NCBI GenBank assembly: GCA_964538885.1 | Contig: CAZIHR010000041.1 | Span: 1 to 64,000, forward strand | Direction of reading: 5' to 3' | Length of the DNA stretch: 64,000 nucleotides | DNA from: JAPOPJ01 sp964538885 | GTDB lineage: Archaea > Thermoproteota > Nitrososphaeria > Nitrososphaerales > Nitrosopumilaceae | Shown: in pieces, positions 59,804 through 64,000 of the stretch | Layout of the letters: the number at the start of each line of letters is the position of its first letter | Position numbering within the stretch: the stretch's first letter is position 1 | The notes under the pieces: model-generated | What the model was told of the DNA's origin: nothing | Seen by the model: the letters and a program-made list of their open reading frames with translations, nothing else | Database searches by the model: none | Position numbers and translations under genes: made by a program

Positions 59804-60193
59804 ATGCCAATCAATAAAGACAAGTTGGAAAAGAGAAAGCAGATCAAAGCAAGCAAACCAAACTTTGAAAGGCCGGAGAGTTGGCGATATAAGAGACTCC
59901 AAACCTCATGGAGAAAGCCAAAAGGAGTGGACAACCACCAACGTAAACAAAAAAGCCGAGGTCGTCCAGGAATTGTCAAGGTAGGATATGGAGGACCAAA
60001 AAAATCCAGAGGTCTGCATCCATCAGGCTTTACTGACAATCTGGTACATACAATTGACGATTTGGAGAGACTGGATCCGAAAATTGACGGCGTTAGGTTG
60101 GGTCACAGTGTCGGAACCAAAAAAAGAATGGAAATAGTTGCAAAAGCAGTAGCAGGCAAGTTCAAGATATTCAATGCAAGGGTGAATGCATGA
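59804..60193 (+). CDS. rpl32e: Large ribosomal subunit protein eL32
   Basis: eL32 (129 residues) shows RRPESW-like NFERPESWRYKRLQTSWRKP, KSRGRPGIVKVGYGGPKKSR and GLHPSGFTDNLVHT, all typical of the family. The ATG at 59804 follows an in-frame TTG. TTTATGTA about 25-30 bases upstream may be the TATA box. It normally precedes eL19 and uL18; here only eL19 follows. Confidence 0.95.
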   Translation: MPINKDKLEKRKQIKASKPNFERPESWRYKRLQTSWRKPKGVDNHQRKQKSRGRPGIVKVGYGGPKKSRGLHPSGFTDNLVHTIDDLERLDPKIDGVRLGHSVGTKKRMEIVAKAVAGKFKIFNARVNA

Positions 60194-60648
60194 TGGTAGT
60201 TAATCTGAAAGCAAAAAAACGACTTGTGTCGCGCGTCGTAGGAGTTGGTGTACATCGTATCAAATTTGATTCGGATCATTTAGAGGATGTTGCAGATGCG
60301 ATCACTAGGGCAAACATTCGTAGTTTAATCACTGCAAATACAATCAAGATAAAACCTATTGTAGGAACTTCAAAAGGACGAGCCCATAAAAAGAAAGCTC
60401 AAAGAAACAAGAGGGGGACTACACAAGGATCCAAACAGGGGAAAAGAGGTGCCAGGGTTGGAAAGAAGCAGGTTTATGTCGCCAAAATTCGCGCATTAAG
60501 AAGACTGCTCAAAATAGCTAAGGATAGAAAAGAAATAACCAATCCTGAATTTTGGTCGCTGTACAAAAAAATGAGCGGAAATACAATAAGAAACAAAGCT
60601 CACCTTCGAACATTGATAGAAGAGACCATTACGAAGAGAAAGAGTTAG
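60190..60648 (+). CDS. rpl19e: Large ribosomal subunit protein eL19
   Basis: eL19 (152 residues) is recognised by NLKAKKRLVSRVVGVGVHR, ITRANIRSLITANTIKIKP and the basic helix RGTTQGSKQGKRGARVGKKQ. The ATG overlaps the eL32 stop (ATGA). The gene is followed head-on by ogt, overlapping 4 bases, so the usual next gene (uL18) is missing from this operon. Confidence 0.95.
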   Translation: MMVVNLKAKKRLVSRVVGVGVHRIKFDSDHLEDVADAITRANIRSLITANTIKIKPIVGTSKGRAHKKKAQRNKRGTTQGSKQGKRGARVGKKQVYVAKIRALRRLLKIAKDRKEITNPEFWSLYKKMSGNTIRNKAHLRTLIEETITKRKS

Positions 60649-60944
60649 AACACATGCATCTTTCTTTCTAGATCCAAAATCTTACCGTCTTTGATCACAA
60701 TACCCTCCCTAGCAAGCATATTGGCTTTGACCTTCTCGCCATATGCATAACCGCCAGCCCTTCCACTGGAGAGGATGACCCTGTGACATGGGATAAGTGC
60801 TGGGTAAGGGTTCTTGTTCATAATTCTCCCTACTGCACGTTGTCCATTTTTCAATCCCACTGCCCTAGCTAAATCACCGTATGTGGTAACCTTGCCACAT
60901 GGAACTTCAAGCAGTTTCAAGTAGATTTTTTTCTCTACATTCAT
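60645..60944 (-). CDS. ogt: Methylated-DNA-protein cysteine methyltransferase, catalytic domain only
   Basis: This 99-residue protein is the DNA-binding/catalytic half of O6-alkylguanine-DNA alkyltransferases. The acceptor Cys53 lies in ALIPCHRVILSSG, preceded by the helix-turn-helix GKVTTYGDLARAVG and the Arg finger region RAVGRIM. The variable N-terminal domain of Ogt/Ada is absent, as in ATL-sized proteins, but the Cys is intact, so repair activity is expected. The start overlaps the dtdA stop by 4 bases, indicating cotranscription. Confidence 0.9.
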   Translation of the reverse strand: MNVEKKIYLKLLEVPCGKVTTYGDLARAVGLKNGQRAVGRIMNKNPYPALIPCHRVILSSGRAGGYAYGEKVKANMLAREGIVIKDGKILDLERKMHVF

Positions 60945-61717
60945 AGTCTTATCACTTCCAGATCCGTTTGCTCCAAAAAATCAAGTATTTTTTGCTTGTT
61001 TGGTCCAAGTCCAGTCCAATCTAAGAGTGCCACTGTTGCAGTCTTGTTTTGTGATATAATGTGATCAAACAGCTCCGTATCCATGTTGTTTAATGCATGC
61101 TTGGGGATCACAGTTCCCAACGCATGTTCACCGTCAAGTAATTCCTTAGTGAATTTACTGGGATAGTGAGTCCCCCCAAAACATATAGCTACAGGTGACG
61201 TGCTGGGTTTTTGTGTAATTGTCTGATGTACCTGAGTGGCAACTCTATTACACAGTGAAACATCATTCCACTGGGTTGGAGTTGTACCTATCTCAATAAA
61301 TATCGTGGGCTTGCTCAGTGCAGTGGGGCCGTGATGAGTAGCCTCAATTGTAATTTGAAATTCTTCAAACTGGTTCTTGTTTTCATACAAAGACCTCAGA
61401 TAAGCTTTCTGCAAGGCGGGGTGTGGTACAGCCACCTGCCTGTTGTTTCCACCAAACTCTGCATCTGCAAAATTTCCCGTACTGTGACATGTCAATGCCA
61501 AAGTGCATGACTTTGCTGCATGCTTTGACAAAAATACAAAACCATCATAAACGTATTTTTCTTCCAACCAGTCAGCCGATATAGCAGGAGTGGGAATCAC
61601 CACTAAATCATAATATCTTCCTCGGTAAATACCATCTTGAGCAGACATGTCTTTGGCCAAATGTAGGGCCATGTTGAATCCTGCAGGATCATCTTGATAT
61701 GCGACAAGCAATTCCAA
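60941..61717 (-). CDS. dtdA: D-aminoacyl-tRNA deacylase (DtdA/GEK1 family)
   Basis: The enzyme (258 residues from TTG 61717) hydrolyses D-amino acids from mischarged tRNAs. The archaeal/plant DtdA family is seen in LLVAYQDDPAGFNMALHLA at the N-terminus, TCHSTGNFADAEFGG, TIEATHHGPTALSKPTIFIE (metal His pair) and AICFGGTHYPSKF. The frame stays open upstream to an ATG at 61894, but the extra 59 residues are atypical and the family N-terminus begins at the TTG. It is followed by ogt. Confidence 0.88.
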   Translation of the reverse strand: MELLVAYQDDPAGFNMALHLAKDMSAQDGIYRGRYYDLVVIPTPAISADWLEEKYVYDGFVFLSKHAAKSCTLALTCHSTGNFADAEFGGNNRQVAVPHPALQKAYLRSLYENKNQFEEFQITIEATHHGPTALSKPTIFIEIGTTPTQWNDVSLCNRVATQVHQTITQKPSTSPVAICFGGTHYPSKFTKELLDGEHALGTVIPKHALNNMDTELFDHIISQNKTATVALLDWTGLGPNKQKILDFLEQTDLEVIRL

Positions 61718-61907
61718 GATATGCAGACTGATTCGATTCGAATTAAAAAAGTTTCTTGGGCTCAGCTTAAATCCATAATTTTGCACCACTATGCAGATCA
61801 AGGCCAATATACTAGATAGATCAGTTGGGAACCAGAAGGGGTCTATACAGATGTATCTACAGGACATACCATGATACGGCAGATAAGTGATCATATAGTA
61901 AACAACG

Positions 61908-62015
61908 ATGGAGGTTAGTTTTAGCGATCAAGATTGTTATGAGTTTAACGGCTCACAACACTATACACATGTAAGAGGAGACAAATTAGGGCGTATGGTG
62001 ACTGGCAGTGCCTGA
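61908..62015 (+). CDS. Small ORF (35 aa), candidate
   Basis: An ATG frame of 35 codons begins MEVSFSDQDCYEFNGSQHYT and ends GRMVTGSA; it is polar and soluble. Immediately before the ATG no TATA is well placed (the nearest is about 14 bases upstream), but GATGGAGG overlaps the start region. It precedes the 34-codon membrane ORF by 60 bases. Not recognisable; chance is possible. Confidence 0.3.
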   Translation: MEVSFSDQDCYEFNGSQHYTHVRGDKLGRMVTGSA

Positions 62016-62045
62016 TTTGCCGCGCTATTTTTCCTTCTGGATGGA

Positions 62046-62054
62046 TTTAAATAT
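62046..62054 (+). promoter_or_regulatory. TATA box of the 34-aa membrane protein gene
   Basis: TTTAAATAT is centred 26 bases before the ATG at 62076, the best-placed promoter of any micro-ORF in the window and consistent with leaderless transcription. Confidence 0.55.
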
Positions 62055-62075
62055 GATAAGTTTGTGAGAGTCAAT

Positions 62076-62180
62076 ATGGCAAACGTAGTTGACGGATGGC
62101 CGGTATGGATTCCACTTATTGTTGGTCTTACACCAGGTTTGGTATACTGGTTAGCCATTACAGCAATGAAGAAGAAATAA
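62076..62180 (+). CDS. Tiny membrane protein (34 aa)
   Basis: The frame encodes MANVVDGWPVWIPLIVG, continues with a hydrophobic run to WLAITAM and ends KKK: one membrane helix with a cytosolic basic tail and an aromatic belt (two Trp, Tyr), the layout of small accessory subunits of energy-transducing complexes. The TATA box 26 bases upstream and the strong codon bias away from stops support a real gene. No function can be assigned. Confidence 0.6.
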   Translation: MANVVDGWPVWIPLIVGLTPGLVYWLAITAMKKK

Positions 62181-62312
62181 TTTTCTCATCTATTTTTAGT
62201 GCTTTTTAGATCTAGTTTGTTAAATGTATCTGCACAATCTAAATCAAATTACGAATTCATGTGGAGTACATCATTGGCAATCTAGCAAGTTGGGCCAATG
62301 GGCAATCTAGAG

Positions 62313-62849
62313 TTACAGACAGATAAACTTGCCGTACTTGTTCAGCCACTCTATCTTCTTTTCGTAGTTTGGCATGTGTATTCCCACGAGATTCCAGTAT
62401 GTACTAGAATGTCCAGATATTTTGAGGTGACACAACTCATGAATTATGATATAGTCGATCACACCTTTTGGTGCCTTGGAAAGCCTTGAGTTTATTGTAA
62501 TCGTTCCGTTTGGTGTTGCGCTACCCCACATCGTCTTTAGTGGTTTGATGAGTATTCGAGATGGCGTTACACCTATTTTAGATGCAAGCTCTGTAATGCG
62601 TTTTTTGATATATGATTTGCTAACTTTGCTCCGGAATCTTCTGTTATTTACCTTGAAGCCCAGATATTTTTCACAGATCCAATACTTGTTGGCATTTATA
62701 ATATCTAGTATTTCACTGTCCGTCTTATGTGTCGGCACCCTGATCTCGATGCCGCGTGGCCCCACTCTGATCTCCGATGTCTTTCTTCTGCCGCTGTATA
62801 TGATCGTGTATGGTATGTCAGCAGTTATTTCCTGTATGTTATCTGTCAT
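62313..62849 (-). CDS. YgjP-like metallopeptidase (DUF45 / WLM superfamily)
   Basis: The 178-residue protein has the zinc motif IIIHELCHLKISGHSSTYW (HELCH at 137-141 and third His at about 147) preceded by LKTMWGSATPNGTITINSRL, the diagnostic block of YgjP/DUF45 proteins. The family is related to SprT and often sits inside type I restriction-modification operons. Here its start overlaps the end of hsdR by 4 bases, so it is probably cotranscribed with it. Confidence 0.92.
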   Translation of the reverse strand: MTDNIQEITADIPYTIIYSGRRKTSEIRVGPRGIEIRVPTHKTDSEILDIINANKYWICEKYLGFKVNNRRFRSKVSKSYIKKRITELASKIGVTPSRILIKPLKTMWGSATPNGTITINSRLSKAPKGVIDYIIIHELCHLKISGHSSTYWNLVGIHMPNYEKKIEWLNKYGKFICL

Positions 62850-64000
62850 AGTCTGTGCCTTACCGACATTATGATCTCATCTGTCAACTTTAGTATCTGG
62901 TCGTACTCCATATATGATTTTAAGGTCTCATAGACTATTTTTTTTATGTCCTTCTCAACTGTGGGGTTTGTTTTATAGTCCACGATACCTGTCAGGGGTT
63001 TGATCTTCTCATAGATCTTTTGTGCCAGATCAATTGAATTCTTCCTGTCTTGTATTATGGTAACGAGTCTGCTGTATAACGAAAATTCGAATTGGGTGGC
63101 CTTGTAGTCTCCAAAAACTTTTTGCCGCTCCTCCTCTTCTGCAAGTGCATCTTTGTAGATTTGTTCATATTTTTCGGGGTTTGTAAAATAATCAGCATTT
63201 TCTAGTCGTCTTTTCTCCTCATCATGTATTATCTTCTGTAACAGCTCATCTAATCGTTCATAGTATGCAGGATTGATTGGCATCAGCTCCTCTATTACCT
63301 TAATTGCTTTGTTACGTATGAGTGCGGCTTGAGCTCGCTTGTTTGCTGGCATCTTTGCTCGTATGGTTGCTAGAAAATTCTCGCGGGTTACCGACATTGG
63401 ATCTACAAGCTCTCTGATGCCCAAAGAGCGTATGTGTTCATCTATTAGCTGTTGAATCTTTTTTGCGTAACTGTGCATGCTGGGCCCAGATCCGTCATAA
63501 TACGTTCTGATGATCTGTCGTGCCCTGCTCAACATCTTGAAGTTTGCGATGTATGGTTCTGCTTCTTTTCCAGGAAGCACGGAATCAAGTGCAGATGCGA
63601 ATGTTTTGAAGGCATATTCAAATGAATCCCTCTCATGTGTGGACTCGAAACGCTCAATTATCTCCCCTGTATTTTCCATGTCAATTCCCTCAAAGAACCC
63701 CATTGCATCAAGGTGCCTCTGTCTGAGTATGGGAAGAAGCTCGTCCACCGGAGCTAGGGCACCATCCACATCTTGTCTGTCAAACATTTCCAATGCCTTT
63801 TGCAATTCTCTTGTGATTCCCGAATAGTCAACTATGAGGCCATATTTCTTTGCGTCATCGTACTTTCTGTTCACCCTTGCGATGGCCTGAAGCAGGCTGT
63901 GTTCTCTTATCCCACGATCCAGATACAGCACCTGACATATGGGAGCATCATATCCCACAAGTAGCATGTCCACCACAATGAGGATCTTTGTAGGATCATC
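62846..64000 (-). CDS. hsdR: Type I restriction endonuclease subunit HsdR, C-terminal part (runs off the window)
   Basis: The visible 385 codons are the 3' part of hsdR; the reading frame is open to the window edge. The first residues (ILIVVDMLLVGYDAPICQVL and ARVNRKYDDAKKYGLIVDY) are helicase motifs V and VI of the translocase half. The rest is helical, with REELVDPMSVTREN-like and FSLYSRLVTIIQDRKN regions of the C-terminal domain that contacts the methylase. HsdR cleaves unmodified DNA after ATP-driven translocation. hsdM and hsdS should lie beyond 64000. Confidence 0.9.
   Translation of the reverse strand, partial: DDPTKILIVVDMLLVGYDAPICQVLYLDRGIREHSLLQAIARVNRKYDDAKKYGLIVDYSGITRELQKALEMFDRQDVDGALAPVDELLPILRQRHLDAMGFFEGIDMENTGEIIERFESTHERDSFEYAFKTFASALDSVLPGKEAEPYIANFKMLSRARQIIRTYYDGSGPSMHSYAKKIQQLIDEHIRSLGIRELVDPMSVTRENFLATIRAKMPANKRAQAALIRNKAIKVIEELMPINPAYYERLDELLQKIIHDEEKRRLENADYFTNPEKYEQIYKDALAEEEERQKVFGDYKATQFEFSLYSRLVTIIQDRKNSIDLAQKIYEKIKPLTGIVDYKTNPTVEKDIKKIVYETLKSYMEYDQILKLTDEIIMSVRHRL

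Noticed and set aside
61718..61894. N-terminal 59-residue extension of DtdA
   Set aside because: The family N-terminus begins at the TTG at 61717; the upstream residues look like translated promoter sequence.

Overview
This window reads as a chromosomal segment of an ammonia-oxidizer-type thaumarchaeon (Nitrososphaerota, probably Nitrosopumilales-like). The assignment rests on the combination seen here: archaeal-type ValRS, PheST, TrpRS, Cbf5, psmA, prefoldin alpha, CoaD and diphthine synthase; archaeal ribosomal proteins (uS7, uS12, uL15, uL30, uS5, uL18, eL32, eL19); LysW-dependent arginine and lysine synthesis; a methionine synthase split into two genes; intron-containing tRNAs; and TATA boxes about 26 bases upstream of many start codons, suggesting leaderless mRNAs. 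No amo, nir or rRNA genes are present, so ammonia oxidation itself is inferred, not seen. Sequence is moderately AT-rich and genes are densely packed, often with 4-base start/stop overlaps.

Layout. 0-5.5 kb: end of a pterin dehydratase gene, a PTPS-family protein, valS, the PLP synthase pair pdxT/pdxS and an anchored extracytoplasmic protein. 5.6-10.3 kb: a tRNA-Trp with two apparent introns, aconitase, hypothetical proteins including an HExxH protein, a lone RAM domain and an EVE protein. 10.3-17.2 kb: a strongly structured non-coding gap, pheT/pheS, trpS, small conserved-looking genes, coaD and a secreted protein. 17.7-20.8 kb: an orphan DNA methyltransferase behind a palindromic promoter, a small ORF and a lone solute-binding protein. 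21-30.1 kb: a contiguous arginine/lysine cluster (argG, lysW, argX, lysY/argC, lysZ/argB, lysJ/argD, lysM, lysS, second lysW, lysX, lysK) with two carrier proteins and two ATP-grasp ligases. 30.1-35.5 kb: DPH5 fused to DUF357, an FAD-synthase-like gene and split metH. 35.6-43.5 kb: rps7/rps12/nusA-like, an amidotransferase, a Toprim protein, gdhA, an HTH regulator, psmA, a methyltransferase, tatA and an SDR. 43.5-44.8 kb: a gene-poor stretch with a 37-bp direct repeat, apparent gene debris and tRNA-Ser(GGA). 44.9-51.6 kb: cbf5, cmk, Oxa1/EMC3-like, adk, secY and a ribosomal run (part of the spc operon). 52-60.7 kb: argF, ftsY, pfdA, sod, a subtilase, ATP-type pckA, eL32 and eL19. 60.6-64 kb: ogt, D-aminoacyl-tRNA deacylase, tiny ORFs, a YgjP-like metallopeptidase and the 3' part of hsdR running off the window.

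Most notable observations: the second LysW ends in Gln rather than the Glu needed for the canonical isopeptide link; tRNA-Trp carries two introns, one inside the anticodon stem; a non-coding gap beside pheT holds two abutting structured domains, one of cloverleaf topology; FtsY carries its charged tail at the C-terminus; DPH5 is fused to DUF357; and several unannotated ORFs of 28-53 codons sit behind good promoters or are coupled to neighbours.
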